64,000 bases of DNA from Sphingorhabdus rigui (GCF_014196595.1 NZ_JACIEA010000001.1:498845-562844); one strand, 5' to 3'. Shown: positions 16,528 through 26,989, numbered from the stretch's first letter. Numbers and translations: made by a program. The notes: generated by a model not told the origin, from the sequence alone.

Positions 16528-18870
16528 TTAGAACTTGAACGCGGCTTCGACGCCCCAGACGCGTGGTTCGTTGACGAAGCCAGTCAGGTTGTTGAAGTCA
16601 ATGCCGCCAACTGCCGAAATATCCTTCGTGATGTTGCGGACAAACGCCGAGACATCATAGGCATCGGTCTTGTATCCAACGCGCAGGCCACCTTCGAGCA
16701 TGCGCTTGTCCTGAAATTCAACCGATTCATATAAGAAGAAGTTGATCTTCGAACGATATGCCCAGTCGGTGAAGGCATAGACTTCACCGTCGCCTACAGG
16801 CACGCCGTAACGTGCTGTCCAATTGGCAATCCACTTGGGGCTTTGTGGCAGGCTGTTGCCGTCGATGTTGACGATAGCCGCCGAGAACGGGGCTGCCGCA
16901 ACCACGATTGGGTCAAGCGGTGTGCACAACGAGACGTTCGGGAACGTATCGACACGCGTTGCGCCACAGGCTGCAGTGGTCAGGCCTGCATCACGGATGC
17001 TGGTGTTGTTGTAGCTCAGGCCAGCGGTCAGCAGCAATTGCGGTACAGGCTTGAACTCGATGTCCGCTTCAAAGCCATAGCCGCGCACCTTGTCGGCATT
17101 GATGAGACGGTTGGCATTCACGCCGCCGCCAACTGCCGTCAGCTGCGCATCCTGCAGTTCATAATAGAAGCCATTGATGTTGAAACGGGCACGTCCGTCG
17201 AGCAGCGTCGATTTGATACCGCTTTCATAGGATGTGATTGTTTCCGACTTGCCGACAGTTACGCCGCTTTCCAGCGGTGTCGATGTTGCTGGCGGGAACA
17301 GGATGCGGCCCTGTATCGATGGCGCGCGATAGCCACGGGCAACGCGTGCATATAGGTTCACATCATCCGTTGCGGCATAGGTTCCGCTGAGATCCCATGT
17401 CAGATTGTTGTCGCTGACATCGCGGCGCACCGTGCCAAGCGGGTTTTGCAGGAAGCCGGGGAACTGTGTGTCCTTGCTGCGCACGGCAACGAAGTCACGC
17501 GTGTCATCATTGTAACGCAGGCCGCCAGTCACGCTCAACTGATCGGTCAACTGATAGGTTGCCGAACCGAACAGGCCATAGGCTTTGCTCTTTTGCGCTT
17601 GCGAAACGATAATGTTCACGCCGTCCACTGCGTTATTCGGGTCACCCATGGTCGAGTAGTTTTCCGAAACAATGTCCAGATTTTCATTAAAGTAGAACAC
17701 ACCCGCCTGATAGCTCAACGGGCCGTCGTTGTTGCTGGCGACGCGGAATTCTTGCGTGAACTGCTTTAGGGTTGGCACGCTGTCGCGGGTTTCGGCAGTG
17801 AACGGAATCTCGCCCGGGCCATACAGATTGCGTGGCAAGAAATTGGCGCCAAAGCCGCCGTCAACGTCGCCAACCGAGGTCGCGTCGCCAGTCCAATAGC
17901 TGGTGACCGAAATGAACGATACTGCGCCAGCATCATAGGTCATACGCGCAGTCATATTCTGTGTGTCGACGCGCTGTTCGTTCTTACCGTCGGTCGATAC
18001 GCGATAGCGGTCGAAGTTTGTGTTAAGACCTTCCTGACCGCGCGTGAACACGTTGGCGCGGAACAAGCGGGCGGTGCCGTCAAGCGACCGGAACTGGCCG
18101 GTCAACAAAATGTCGAAGTCATCGCTTGGCTTGACGAGGAACTGAACGCGTGCGGCATATTCCTTATAACCTTCGAACGCATCCTTGGTTGTGTTGCTTG
18201 GGATGACATTGTCGACATAATCGTCTTGACGCTGGTACATGCCCGATACGCGGACGCTGACTTTTTCACCCAATGGGCCGCCAAAGCCACCTTCGACGTT
18301 GACCGCATTAAAACGGCCATAGGAAATCTTGCCATAGCCGCCAGCCACATCGCTTGGCTTTACGCTGTCAAACTTCACGATACCGGCAGTGGTGTTGCGG
18401 CCGAACAGCGTGCCTTGCGGTCCACGCAGAACTTCGACGCGCTCCATATCAAAGATTGGAAAGCCCTTCAGGATCGGGTTTTCGAGTACAACATCATCAT
18501 AGATCAAGCTGACGGGCTGTGATGCGTTGAAGTCAAAGTCGGTGTTGCCAAGGCCGCGAATGTAAAAACGCGGGAAGGTGCGGCCAAAAGACGATTCAAC
18601 CAGCAAGCTTGGCACGCGGCCTGAAATGCCACGGATATCGACGCCGCCAGCGGTAATCGCGCCCAGCTGGTCACCGCTTACGGCGGTTACCGACAAAGGC
18701 ACATCCTGAAGATTTTCTTCACGACGCTGCGCGGTAACAACGATTTCGCCCAAGGCGGCGCTGTTTTGCGCAGCCTCGTCCTGCGCAAAGGCGGCGGGTG
18801 CGATGAAAAGACTGGTAGTGGCAACCGCAATTGCGACGCTTGATGCCATGATGGAGCGAACAGAGCGCAT
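16528..18870 (-). CDS. TonB-dependent outer-membrane receptor
   Basis: 780 residues from the ATG with ribosome site GGGAGA; an ATG 39 bases upstream lacks one. A signal peptide (SVAIAVATTSLFIAPAAFAQ) precedes a TonB-box-like GEIVVTAQRREENLQDVPLSV. The plug contains RVEVLRGPQGTLFGRNTTAGIV, and the 22-strand barrel ends in WGVEAAFKF with terminal Phe. The FecA/CirA-like form with AQRREE box is abundant in sphingomonads. The ligand (siderophore, vitamin, terpenoid or aromatic compound) cannot be assigned. It lies 152 bases after gshA on the same strand, probably with its own promoter. Confidence 0.92.
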   Translation of the reverse strand: MRSVRSIMASSVAIAVATTSLFIAPAAFAQDEAAQNSAALGEIVVTAQRREENLQDVPLSVTAVSGDQLGAITAGGVDIRGISGRVPSLLVESSFGRTFPRFYIRGLGNTDFDFNASQPVSLIYDDVVLENPILKGFPIFDMERVEVLRGPQGTLFGRNTTAGIVKFDSVKPSDVAGGYGKISYGRFNAVNVEGGFGGPLGEKVSVRVSGMYQRQDDYVDNVIPSNTTKDAFEGYKEYAARVQFLVKPSDDFDILLTGQFRSLDGTARLFRANVFTRGQEGLNTNFDRYRVSTDGKNEQRVDTQNMTARMTYDAGAVSFISVTSYWTGDATSVGDVDGGFGANFLPRNLYGPGEIPFTAETRDSVPTLKQFTQEFRVASNNDGPLSYQAGVFYFNENLDIVSENYSTMGDPNNAVDGVNIIVSQAQKSKAYGLFGSATYQLTDQLSVTGGLRYNDDTRDFVAVRSKDTQFPGFLQNPLGTVRRDVSDNNLTWDLSGTYAATDDVNLYARVARGYRAPSIQGRILFPPATSTPLESGVTVGKSETITSYESGIKSTLLDGRARFNINGFYYELQDAQLTAVGGGVNANRLINADKVRGYGFEADIEFKPVPQLLLTAGLSYNNTSIRDAGLTTAACGATRVDTFPNVSLCTPLDPIVVAAAPFSAAIVNIDGNSLPQSPKWIANWTARYGVPVGDGEVYAFTDWAYRSKINFFLYESVEFQDKRMLEGGLRVGYKTDAYDVSAFVRNITKDISAVGGIDFNNLTGFVNEPRVWGVEAAFKF

Positions 18871-19022
18871 AGGATTCTCCCGAGTTGATGGACGAAAGAG
18901 CGGGTGCAATAACCACGCTCTTGATTCGAGCCCGTCCCCTTACGGGTAGCTGTCAGAGAATCAACAAAGCTTTGCAGAAAAGCTGCAATTTTAGGCGCAC
19001 TGTGGCTGTTCAGCACCAAATA

Positions 19023-20396
19023 TCAGAAGCTCATCTCGTCATACACGCGTGAGATGTCACCGGCCCATTCGCCGTGATATTTGTCGAGCAATTGTTCGGC
19101 AACGGTTTTGCCGCTGGCAACGATCTCGCGCAGCGGGTCCAGATAGCCGGTTTCATTGTCGCCACTGGCATTCAGTCGGTTGCGCGCGGCAAGCCCGGAT
19201 GACGAGATATCAAGAATGCAGCCAGCGAGATCAAGGAGCTTGCCGCCACCGGGTATCGCTGCGTTCAGGCCCTGTGCTGGCACTGCACTGCGCAGGGCTT
19301 CGCGTTCTTCCATCGTCCAGTGCTTTACTTCGTCCCAGGCGGCATCAAGTGCGCCCTGATCGTACAGCAATCCGACCCAGAATGCGGGCAGCGCACAGAT
19401 GCGGTTCCATGGGCCACCATCCGCGCCGCGCATTTCCAAGAAGCTTTTCAACCGCACTTCGGGGAAGGCGGTCGACATATGGTCTTCCCAATCGGAAACC
19501 GTCGGCTTTTCGCCCGGCAGCACCGAAAGTTCGCCCTTCAAAAAGTCGCGGAAATCGAGCCCCGATGCGTCGATATATTTGCCGTCACGGTAGACGAAAT
19601 ACATCGGCACCTTCAGCATATAGTCGACATATTGTTCATATCCGAAGTTTTCATCGAATACGAACGGCAGCATGCCTGTGCGCTGCGGATCGGTGTCGGA
19701 CCAGATGTGGCTGCGGTAAGAAAGAAAGCCATTTGGCTTGCCTTCCAAGAAGGGCGAGTTTGCGAACAACGCGGTCGCCAGCGGCTGAAGCGCGAGCGAG
19801 GTGCGGAACTTGTGGGCCATGTCGGCTTCGCTTGAATAATCAAGATTGACCTGAATCGTGCAGGTGCGCAGCATCATGTCGAGGCCCATGCTGCCCACAC
19901 GCGGCATATGGCGCAGCATGATGTCGTAGCGACCTTTGGGCATGATCGGCAATTCAGCCCGCGTCTTGTCGGGCCAAAGCCCAAGGCCCAAGAAGCTGGT
20001 GTTGGTCTTGTCACCAATGGCTTTCACTTGCTTCAAATGCCGCCCGGTTTCCGCGCAGGTCTGATGCAGGTTTTCAAGCGGGGCGCCCGACAGTTCCAAC
20101 TGGCCTGCGGGTTCAAGGCTGACGGCGCCATCGGTGCCGCTCATGGCGATGACCTTGCCGTTTTCGTAAACAGGTTCCCAGCCAAATTCGGTCATGGCCA
20201 TCAACAGGTCGCGGATGCCGCCTGGCTCGTCATAAGAGGGCGCATGATGATCCGTGCGGTTATAGACGAATTTTTCATGTTCGGTGCCAATGCGCCAGCG
20301 GTCCTTAGGCTTTTCGCCCTTGGCAATCGCGGCGATGAGTTGATCGCGCGTTTCGATGACGGGATCTTCGCGGTCCGAAACAGTTTTTGTGCTCAT
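19023..20396 (-). CDS. gshA: Glutamate-cysteine ligase (plant/alphaproteobacterial type)
   Basis: 457 residues, matching the class shared by alphaproteobacteria and plants. Seen are the N-terminal IGTEHEKFVYN (Glu/ATP site), GAVSLEPAGQLELSGAPLE, MLRTCTIQVNLDYSSE, FANSPFLEGKPNG and YIDASGLDFRDFL. It makes gamma-glutamylcysteine from Glu, Cys and ATP, the first step of glutathione synthesis in the cytosol. No gshB is nearby. rsmE lies 107 bases upstream on the same strand, so the two may be co-transcribed. Confidence 0.95.
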   Translation of the reverse strand: MSTKTVSDREDPVIETRDQLIAAIAKGEKPKDRWRIGTEHEKFVYNRTDHHAPSYDEPGGIRDLLMAMTEFGWEPVYENGKVIAMSGTDGAVSLEPAGQLELSGAPLENLHQTCAETGRHLKQVKAIGDKTNTSFLGLGLWPDKTRAELPIMPKGRYDIMLRHMPRVGSMGLDMMLRTCTIQVNLDYSSEADMAHKFRTSLALQPLATALFANSPFLEGKPNGFLSYRSHIWSDTDPQRTGMLPFVFDENFGYEQYVDYMLKVPMYFVYRDGKYIDASGLDFRDFLKGELSVLPGEKPTVSDWEDHMSTAFPEVRLKSFLEMRGADGGPWNRICALPAFWVGLLYDQGALDAAWDEVKHWTMEEREALRSAVPAQGLNAAIPGGGKLLDLAGCILDISSSGLAARNRLNASGDNETGYLDPLREIVASGKTVAEQLLDKYHGEWAGDISRVYDEMSF

Positions 20397-20503
20397 GCGC
20401 GCGGTTTAGAAATGTAGCGGCTATATTGCCAGAAAATTCCGTCAGCACGGTTACGGGGCGTCGGTAAAGGCGCAACGCGGTGCGCGTGCAGCATCACAGG
20501 GGA

Positions 20504-21247
20504 CTAAGCCGCCCAATCGCCATTTTTGGACATCCACACAGAAATCGCTGCAACAGCGGCGGTATCTGCGCGCAAGATACGCGGGCCCAGCGACACCGGC
20601 CGCGCACAAGGATGCGCCCGGATTGCGGCATTCTCACTATCGGTAAATCCGCCTTCGGGTCCAATCAGAACAGCGCCAGGGCCGGGACGGGTCGCGTCGG
20701 AAAAAGGCTCGCCGCCGCGCTCATCGCAGAAATATAGCGTTCGGTCGGCTGGCCATTTCGCAAGCAGTGCGTCGATGCGCGCAAGCGGGTCAATCACGGG
20801 TAAGGCGGTCCGCTCGCATTGTTCTGCAGCCTCAATCATATGCGCGCGCAGCCGGTCTTCTTTTACCTTGTCGACAACACAGCGTGCCGTAAGCACAGGC
20901 ACAAATCGCGCAACGCCAAGCTCGCAGGCTTTTTCGGCGATCCAGTCAAACCGGTCTTTTTTGATGAGCGCCTGGCAAATCCAAAGGTCGGGGGTGAATT
21001 CGCGGTCGTGCAGTTTGGCGTCCACGGTCAAAACAAGGTCGCGTTTGTGCGTTTCGGTGACGGTCGCCAGATATTCGCCCGAAACATCATCGAACAATTT
21101 AACAGGTGCGCCCTCTTTCAAGCGCATCACGCCGATCAGATAATGGGCGCTGTTGCCGCTGATGTTTAAAGTCGCGCCCTCGGCCAACGGCTGTTCGACA
21201 AACAGCCGCGGCGTTGATTTTGGGGGCCAGGCGGGTGTTGCGGGCAT
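20504..21247 (-). CDS. rsmE: 16S rRNA (uracil1498-N3)-methyltransferase
   Basis: 247 residues from MPATPAWPPKSTPRLFV, where RsmE homology begins; the longer ORF would overlap the divergent ubiA upstream region. An N-terminal PUA-like domain (HYLIGVMRLKEGAPVKLFDD) precedes a SPOUT knot domain with the SAM-binding VLIGPEGGFTDSENAAI and VSLGPRILRADTAAV. It methylates U1498 of 16S rRNA. Divergent from ubiA with 84 bases between starts, and probably linked to the downstream gshA. Confidence 0.94.
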   Translation of the reverse strand: MPATPAWPPKSTPRLFVEQPLAEGATLNISGNSAHYLIGVMRLKEGAPVKLFDDVSGEYLATVTETHKRDLVLTVDAKLHDREFTPDLWICQALIKKDRFDWIAEKACELGVARFVPVLTARCVVDKVKEDRLRAHMIEAAEQCERTALPVIDPLARIDALLAKWPADRTLYFCDERGGEPFSDATRPGPGAVLIGPEGGFTDSENAAIRAHPCARPVSLGPRILRADTAAVAAISVWMSKNGDWAA

Positions 21248-21331
21248 GGTGTGTGCATAAACACAAAACGCCGCGCCGTCATCTGCCAACTTCCAGATGA
21301 CGAACGGGATAAATTTTGGCAGGGCATTCCG

Positions 21332-22243
21332 ATGACCACGCAACTTGTGCCCGACAGCGAATATACCGGCATTATGAAACTGCTCCCGGCAAAGCTGCGG
21401 GGCTTTGCGTTGCTGGCGCGTTTTGACCGGCCGATCGGCTGGTGGTTGCTATTCTGGCCATGCGTGTTTGGCTTGGGGCTATCGGGCGGGCTGATTGCGC
21501 GTTGGGACTTGGCGCTGTGGATGTTGCTCGGTTCTGTGGCGATGCGCGGCGCGGGTTGTGTCTATAATGATATCATTGATCGTGACTTGGATGCGCAGGT
21601 TGCCCGCACGGCAAATCGCCCGCTGGCCAGCGGGTTGATCTCACGCAAAGCGGCATGGGCGTGGCTGATGCTACTGGCGCTGGTCGGACTGACCGTTTTG
21701 CTGCAGCTGAACTGGAATGCGCAGCTTTTGGCGTTGGGAAGCCTACTGCTGGTCGCGGCATATCCATTTATGAAACGCATCACATGGTGGCCCCAGCTTT
21801 GGCTTGGGCTGGTGTTCAGCTGGGGCGCTTTGGTGGGTTGGGTTGCCATTGCGGGTCAGGCCGATGTCGCAATGTTCTGGCTGTACGCAGGCACGATATT
21901 CTGGGTTGTGGGCTATGACACGATCTATGCCATGCAGGACCGCGAAGATGACGCGCTGGTGGGGATTAAGTCGAGCGCCTTGCGCTTGGGTGGCAGCGTG
22001 CGGGCAGGGGTGGCTACATTTTATCTGCTTGCGCTTTCCGGCTGGGGCATGGCGATATGGAGCGTTCGGCCGGAACAGCAGGCATTGATTGCGCTTTTGC
22101 CTGCTGCCCTTCATTTGGTCATGCAAGTGGCTTCATTACAGGCCGATGGCAGCAATGCCCTTGGCCATTTCAGGTCGAACCGCATGACGGGGTTACTCGC
22201 GGCGCTCGCATTTTTGGTCGTGGGTGCGGCCGGACAATATTAG
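21332..22243 (+). CDS. ubiA: 4-hydroxybenzoate polyprenyltransferase
   Basis: 303 residues from MTTQLVPDSEYTG; upstream in-frame sequence is not conserved-looking. Two Asp-rich motifs of the UbiA family bind Mg-prenyl diphosphate: NDIIDRDLDAQVARTANRP (79-97) and YDTIYAMQDREDD (195-207). About eight to nine transmembrane helices are present. It prenylates 4-hydroxybenzoate in ubiquinone synthesis at the inner membrane. It is followed 12 bases later by an aldo/keto reductase gene. Confidence 0.95.
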   Translation: MTTQLVPDSEYTGIMKLLPAKLRGFALLARFDRPIGWWLLFWPCVFGLGLSGGLIARWDLALWMLLGSVAMRGAGCVYNDIIDRDLDAQVARTANRPLASGLISRKAAWAWLMLLALVGLTVLLQLNWNAQLLALGSLLLVAAYPFMKRITWWPQLWLGLVFSWGALVGWVAIAGQADVAMFWLYAGTIFWVVGYDTIYAMQDREDDALVGIKSSALRLGGSVRAGVATFYLLALSGWGMAIWSVRPEQQALIALLPAALHLVMQVASLQADGSNALGHFRSNRMTGLLAALAFLVVGAAGQY

Positions 22244-22255
22244 GGGGAGAAGAAT

Positions 22256-23275
22256 ATGGAACATCGTCGCATTGGCAAAAGTGCCGTTTACGTCTCAGAC
22301 ATCTGCATGGGGACGATGACATTCGGGTCGCAAACCGATGAAGCGGCGGCGCACCGCATACTCGACCGCTGTCTGGACGCGGGCATTAACTTTTTCGATA
22401 CCGCCGAAGGCTATCCGGTGCCGCCCGACATCAAATGGGTTGGCCGGACAGAAGACATTGTTGGCCGCTGGATGAAGGGCAAAAACCGCGACGCCATCAT
22501 CATGGCAACGAAGGTTTCGGGCCCAAGCCACACATGGTTCAAATCGCCAAAGCGCGGCGGGATGACGGCGCTCGACCGTCACAACATCGTCACCGCGGTT
22601 GAAGAAAGCCTGCGCCGTCTGCAGACCGATTATATCGATTTGTACCAAACCCACTGGCCAGACCATGGCACCGGCTATGACGAAACGATGGAAACACTCG
22701 ACGAGCTGGTGCGCGCCGGAAAAGTCCGCGTTCTGGGGTGCTCGAATGAAACAAGCTACGGCCTTATGAAGTCGCTCGCGACATCGGAGCGGTTGGGCAC
22801 GGCACGCTATCACAGCATCCAGAACAACTTTTCCATCAATAACCGCCGGTTCGAAGATGAACTGAAGCAAGTCTGCCGTCAGGAAGGCGTATCACTGCTC
22901 CCCTATTCGCCATTGGGCGGCGGCGTCTTGTCGGGCAAATATCTGGACGGCGCACGACCCGAAGGCGCACGTTTCTCGCGCTATCTGGAAATGACTGGCG
23001 CACGTCAGGCCGAAATGGCGCAGCGATTTGCCGGACCACGCGCGTTGGAAAGCACGATGCGGATTGTGGAGATCGCCAAGGAAGCCGGCATGTCACCGGT
23101 GACGCTGGCGACCGCATGGTCAAAGCAACATGACTTTGTCGCGTCCACAATTGTGGGTGTCAGCACGGAAGATCAGCTGGACGATATTTTCGCCGCGATT
23201 GACCTGAAACTCAGCGCCGAAGTGATGACCGCCATTCACAAGGTAACGAAAGAAATTTTGTACCCGATGGGGTGA
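22256..23275 (+). CDS. Aldo/keto reductase
   Basis: 339 residues of the TIM-barrel AKR family (Tas/YajO-like). Seen are NFFDTAEGYP (catalytic Asp/Tyr), IIMATKVSGP (Lys) and YIDLYQTHWPDHGTG (His), forming the D-Y-K-H set. LLPYSPLGGGVLSGKY and ASTIVGVSTEDQLDD (NADPH phosphate site) follow. It reduces an aldehyde or ketone in the cytosol with NADPH; substrate unknown. The ribosome site GGGGGAGAA and 12-base gap suggest co-transcription with ubiA. Confidence 0.9.
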   Translation: MEHRRIGKSAVYVSDICMGTMTFGSQTDEAAAHRILDRCLDAGINFFDTAEGYPVPPDIKWVGRTEDIVGRWMKGKNRDAIIMATKVSGPSHTWFKSPKRGGMTALDRHNIVTAVEESLRRLQTDYIDLYQTHWPDHGTGYDETMETLDELVRAGKVRVLGCSNETSYGLMKSLATSERLGTARYHSIQNNFSINNRRFEDELKQVCRQEGVSLLPYSPLGGGVLSGKYLDGARPEGARFSRYLEMTGARQAEMAQRFAGPRALESTMRIVEIAKEAGMSPVTLATAWSKQHDFVASTIVGVSTEDQLDDIFAAIDLKLSAEVMTAIHKVTKEILYPMG

Positions 23276-23290
23276 TTTCACGCGCTGGCG

Positions 23291-24754
23291 TCAGCCCAAA
23301 ATCTCCGCCTGTGCGTAGCCCAAAGCTTCGCCCAATGCCTGCAAACGGCGCTGGACGCTGTTGGACTGAAGCCGCACGGCGGAGCCGGTGAGGTGCAGGC
23401 GCAGCGTTGTGCCGTCGCCGTCAATGCGGCTGTCGGCCAGCGCGCCGCCGGTGCCGCCATCAAGCCGGTGGGCCAGACGGATGGCGAGGCCCCAGATCAC
23501 CGCTTGCGCGAGCGCGCCGGGTGTGGCCAGTGCCGTGAGCATTTCGGGCAAGGTCCGCTTTCCGGCATGCACCGTCCACAGCGCCGCCGCTATCACCGCG
23601 CGGTCACTTGCGTTCACGCCGGGCCAGCTGCCGTCCAATGCCAGATCGAGCGCGTGGTCCGCGCGATATTCGGGATTTACGTTCCACACGCTGTCGGACA
23701 GCAAACAGGCGGCCCGGCACAGCCGCGCATCATTGGGGCTTTGTCCGGCGAACACCGGCGCAATCCATTGCGCCAACGCGTCCCCATGAAATGGAAACCG
23801 GCCAAGCCGTTCGCCTTCAAAACGCGCGGCGGCGATCAGCGGGTCGTCTTGGCGCTCGGCGGGGGTAAGCTGTTCAAACAACAATCCCTCACGCAGGCCA
23901 TAGATGCTGGTGACGAGCTTGCTTGGTTTCAGCAGGCCCGATATGCCCGCGAGCAACGCATTCGCCCCCGGCAGCGCAGAAATACGGCCTGTGGCAACGA
24001 CATTGGAGCGGGTTAACGCGTCCTTGTCGTTCACCATCGCCATCATCATTTCGGGCGCGTCGGCGGGCATTTCATAATTGGACAGGATGGTCAGCGGATA
24101 TCCGCTGTGGTGCATGTGCAGCCGTGCGAATGTCCGCCACGATCCGCCGATCATATAAAATGGCAGGCCGGTTTCGATGGGGAAACCCGCTTTGCCCATC
24201 GCTTTGGCAATATCATCGCGCAGCATTTGCGTAATCTGCTTGGTTGTTTTGCCCTTCAATATGTCATGCCGCAATGTGCCCAGCGGCAGGGACACGCGCG
24301 TGCCCAGTTTGCCGTCGGATATGCGAATAAGCTCAAGGCTGCCACCGCCAAGATCGCCGACATAGCCATTGGCATGTGGGTTATCGCTTAATATGCCGAA
24401 CCCGGCCGCGGTTGCTTCGGCATCGCCATCGAGCACCTCCACATGAATGCCGAGCGCCGCTGCTTTTTCGACCAGTTCATGGCCATTTTTGGCTTCGCGT
24501 GTTGCGGCGGTGGCGACCACGCGCATCGTGTCGACCTTCATCGCTCTCGCCAGCGTTTCAAAGCGCGCCAAGGCGGCCAAAGCCTTTTTCATTGTGGCTT
24601 TATCGATGATGCCATCGCCAGCGAGACACGCGCCAAGTTTTACGCGGCTTTTTTCATTGTAAATCGGCAGCGGCGCACGTGGCAGACCCGCATAAACGAC
24701 CAGTCGTACTGTGTTGGAGCCAATATCAATGACGGCCTGACGCACCGCCTTCAT
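23291..24754 (-). CDS. ppx: Exopolyphosphatase / guanosine pentaphosphatase family protein
   Basis: 487 residues of the ASKHA (actin/Hsp70-like) Ppx-GppA fold: phosphate 1 loop VIDIGSNTVRLVVY (9-22), second loop YVGDLGGGSLELIRI, and a C-terminal HD-like helical domain. It releases terminal phosphate from polyphosphate and/or pppGpp. It overlaps ppk by ATGA (24751-24754), forming a ppk-ppx operon in which synthesis and breakdown of polyphosphate are co-expressed. Convergent with the aldo/keto reductase gene, leaving only 15 bases. Confidence 0.92.
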   Translation of the reverse strand: MKAVRQAVIDIGSNTVRLVVYAGLPRAPLPIYNEKSRVKLGACLAGDGIIDKATMKKALAALARFETLARAMKVDTMRVVATAATREAKNGHELVEKAAALGIHVEVLDGDAEATAAGFGILSDNPHANGYVGDLGGGSLELIRISDGKLGTRVSLPLGTLRHDILKGKTTKQITQMLRDDIAKAMGKAGFPIETGLPFYMIGGSWRTFARLHMHHSGYPLTILSNYEMPADAPEMMMAMVNDKDALTRSNVVATGRISALPGANALLAGISGLLKPSKLVTSIYGLREGLLFEQLTPAERQDDPLIAAARFEGERLGRFPFHGDALAQWIAPVFAGQSPNDARLCRAACLLSDSVWNVNPEYRADHALDLALDGSWPGVNASDRAVIAAALWTVHAGKRTLPEMLTALATPGALAQAVIWGLAIRLAHRLDGGTGGALADSRIDGDGTTLRLHLTGSAVRLQSNSVQRRLQALGEALGYAQAEILG

Positions 24755-26901
24755 CTTTGTCGGATGAGGCGCAGCGTTGGAACCTTCTTGTCATCTGCAA
24801 GCGCGCCTCCGCGTCCCGATAATGACGCGTTGGTCATAAAATAATGGTGCAAATTGAAAGGCATGGTTCCTGCTTTGACTCGCTCATATCGGCCGTCTGA
24901 CCGCAGCATCCAGCTTTGCTGGTTGTCGAGCAGGTTTGCAACCATAACCTGATCCAGAATCTGGTCATGCACGGTCGGGTTTTCGATCGGCAGCATATAT
25001 TCGACGCGGCGGTCGAAATTGCGCGACATCCAGTCCGCCGACGAGATGAACACTTTGGCGTCGGGATTGGGAAGGTCCGCGCCATTGCCCATCGCCCAAA
25101 TGCGGCTGTGCTCCAAGAAACGGCCAACGACAGACTTTACGCGGATGCGCGACGACATGCCCTTCACCCCGGGCCGCAGACAACAAATGCCGCGCACGAT
25201 TAGGTCAATCTCGACGCCCGCTTCGCTGGCTTCGTACAATTTGTCGATCACGGCCTTGTCGACCAACGAGTTCAGCTTTGCCCAGACAGCGCCCGACCGG
25301 CCTGCCGCAACATGCGCGATTTCATCATCGATCAGCGACATGATTTTTTCGCGCAGGCCAAGCGGGCTCATCGTCAAAAGCTTGAGCTCTGTCGGCGGGA
25401 TATAGCCGGTGATATAATTGAAGATCTGCCCCGCATCATGTCCGACGCGCGGGTCGGCGGTGAAGAAGCTGATGTCGGTATAGACCTTCGCGGTGATGGG
25501 GTGGTAATTGCCGGTGCCCAAATGGCAATAGGTCCGAAATCCATCCGCCTCGCGCCGCACGACCAGCGAAATTTTGGCGTGGGTTTTCATATCGACAAAG
25601 CCGTAGACAACCTGAACACCGGAATTTTCAAGCTGCGAAGCCCAGTGCAAATTCTGCTCTTCGTCAAACCGCGCCTTTAGTTCGACGATAGCGGTGACGG
25701 ATTTGCTGGCATCGGCGGCTTCACACAAAGCGCGGATGACCGCGGACTGCTTTCCTGCACGATACAATGTCTGCTTGATCGCAACCACATCCGGATCAGC
25801 CGCCGCTTGCTGCAAAAATGCGAGCACTGCGTCAAAGCTTTCATAGGGGTGATGAACGACGATGTCTTTTTGGCGGATCGCGGCAAAGCAGTCGCCATCA
25901 TGTTCCAAAATGCGTTCGGGAAAGCGCGGCGAATATGGCGGGAATTTCAACGTTGGCCGATCTTCGTCCACCAATTGCCCAAGGTCGCCGATGCCCAAAA
26001 AACCAACGGTTTCGACGACGATGGACGCGCCAGCGCCAAGCTCTGACCGGATTAAGGTCGCCAATTCCGCGGGCAGCCCTTTTTCCAGCTTTAGCCGGAT
26101 AATCCGGCCACGACGGCGGCGTTTGATGGCGCTGCGGAAATAGCGCACAAGATCTTCGGCCTCTTCCTCAACCTCGATATCGCTGTCACGGATAACGCGG
26201 AAGGCACCGGCTGCGACAAGCAAATAATCCGGAAACATCTGCCCGACAAAATGCTTAATCAACGCCTCAATCGTCACAAAGCGCGTGCCGGGGCCAGGCA
26301 ACCGGATGAAGCGCGCCAGCGATTGCGGGATCATCACCAACTGGCGCACGACTTCGCCATCATTTTTCCGGCGCATGTCGAAAATCAGGCTGATACCCTG
26401 ATTGGGGATGAACGGAAACGGGTGGGCGGGATCAAGCGCTTGCGGCGTTAGAACCGGAAGAATCTGTTCCTGAAAATATGTGCCGACCGCAGCTTGAAGA
26501 TTTTTGCCAAGGGCGGACGGTTCAACGACCTTAATGCCCTCTGCCGATAGCTCGCGCATCAATTTGCGCCACAGCTTTTGCTGCTGGATCATGAGGCGGT
26601 CGGCGGCGGCAACGGTGGCGGTCAGCTGTTCAGACGGGGTGCGGCCGTCGATCGACAGTTCTTCAATTTTCCGTTGTTGTTGGCCGCGCAATCCCGCCAC
26701 GCGGACCATGAAAAATTCGTCAAGGTTGGTGCCGGAAATCGACAAAAAGCGCAGCCGTTCAAGCAGCGGATGTGCTGGATTCGCCGCTTCTTCCAGCACG
26801 CGTTCGTTGAATTTTAGCCAAGATAATTCGCGGTTAAAATAGCGGGCATCAGCAGGCGTTTTCAGGGGCTTCACTGTGCTTGAACCGGGCGCGGGCTTCA
26901 C
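24751..26901 (-). CDS. ppk1: Polyphosphate kinase 1
   Basis: 716 residues, full length for PPK1. The N-terminal domain starts RYFNRELSWLKFNERVLEEA. The catalytic core contains H441 (VDMKTHAKISL), the histidine autophosphorylated by ATP; H460 in YCHLGTGNYHP; and H598 in RFLEHSRIW. It polymerises ATP gamma-phosphate into polyphosphate. The start faces a 200-base divergent region shared with a TonB receptor gene. That region holds a Pho-box-like array, plus a weaker TGTCAT element in the ppk direction (around 26950-26957). Confidence 0.95.
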   Translation of the reverse strand: MKPAPGSSTVKPLKTPADARYFNRELSWLKFNERVLEEAANPAHPLLERLRFLSISGTNLDEFFMVRVAGLRGQQQRKIEELSIDGRTPSEQLTATVAAADRLMIQQQKLWRKLMRELSAEGIKVVEPSALGKNLQAAVGTYFQEQILPVLTPQALDPAHPFPFIPNQGISLIFDMRRKNDGEVVRQLVMIPQSLARFIRLPGPGTRFVTIEALIKHFVGQMFPDYLLVAAGAFRVIRDSDIEVEEEAEDLVRYFRSAIKRRRRGRIIRLKLEKGLPAELATLIRSELGAGASIVVETVGFLGIGDLGQLVDEDRPTLKFPPYSPRFPERILEHDGDCFAAIRQKDIVVHHPYESFDAVLAFLQQAAADPDVVAIKQTLYRAGKQSAVIRALCEAADASKSVTAIVELKARFDEEQNLHWASQLENSGVQVVYGFVDMKTHAKISLVVRREADGFRTYCHLGTGNYHPITAKVYTDISFFTADPRVGHDAGQIFNYITGYIPPTELKLLTMSPLGLREKIMSLIDDEIAHVAAGRSGAVWAKLNSLVDKAVIDKLYEASEAGVEIDLIVRGICCLRPGVKGMSSRIRVKSVVGRFLEHSRIWAMGNGADLPNPDAKVFISSADWMSRNFDRRVEYMLPIENPTVHDQILDQVMVANLLDNQQSWMLRSDGRYERVKAGTMPFNLHHYFMTNASLSGRGGALADDKKVPTLRLIRQR

Positions 26902-26989
26902 GAAAAACGATCCTTTTTAAATATCTATCGCGGCGAATTGCCATGAAAACATGACATATTTACGGCACCGATTTCCGCGGTTGCACATG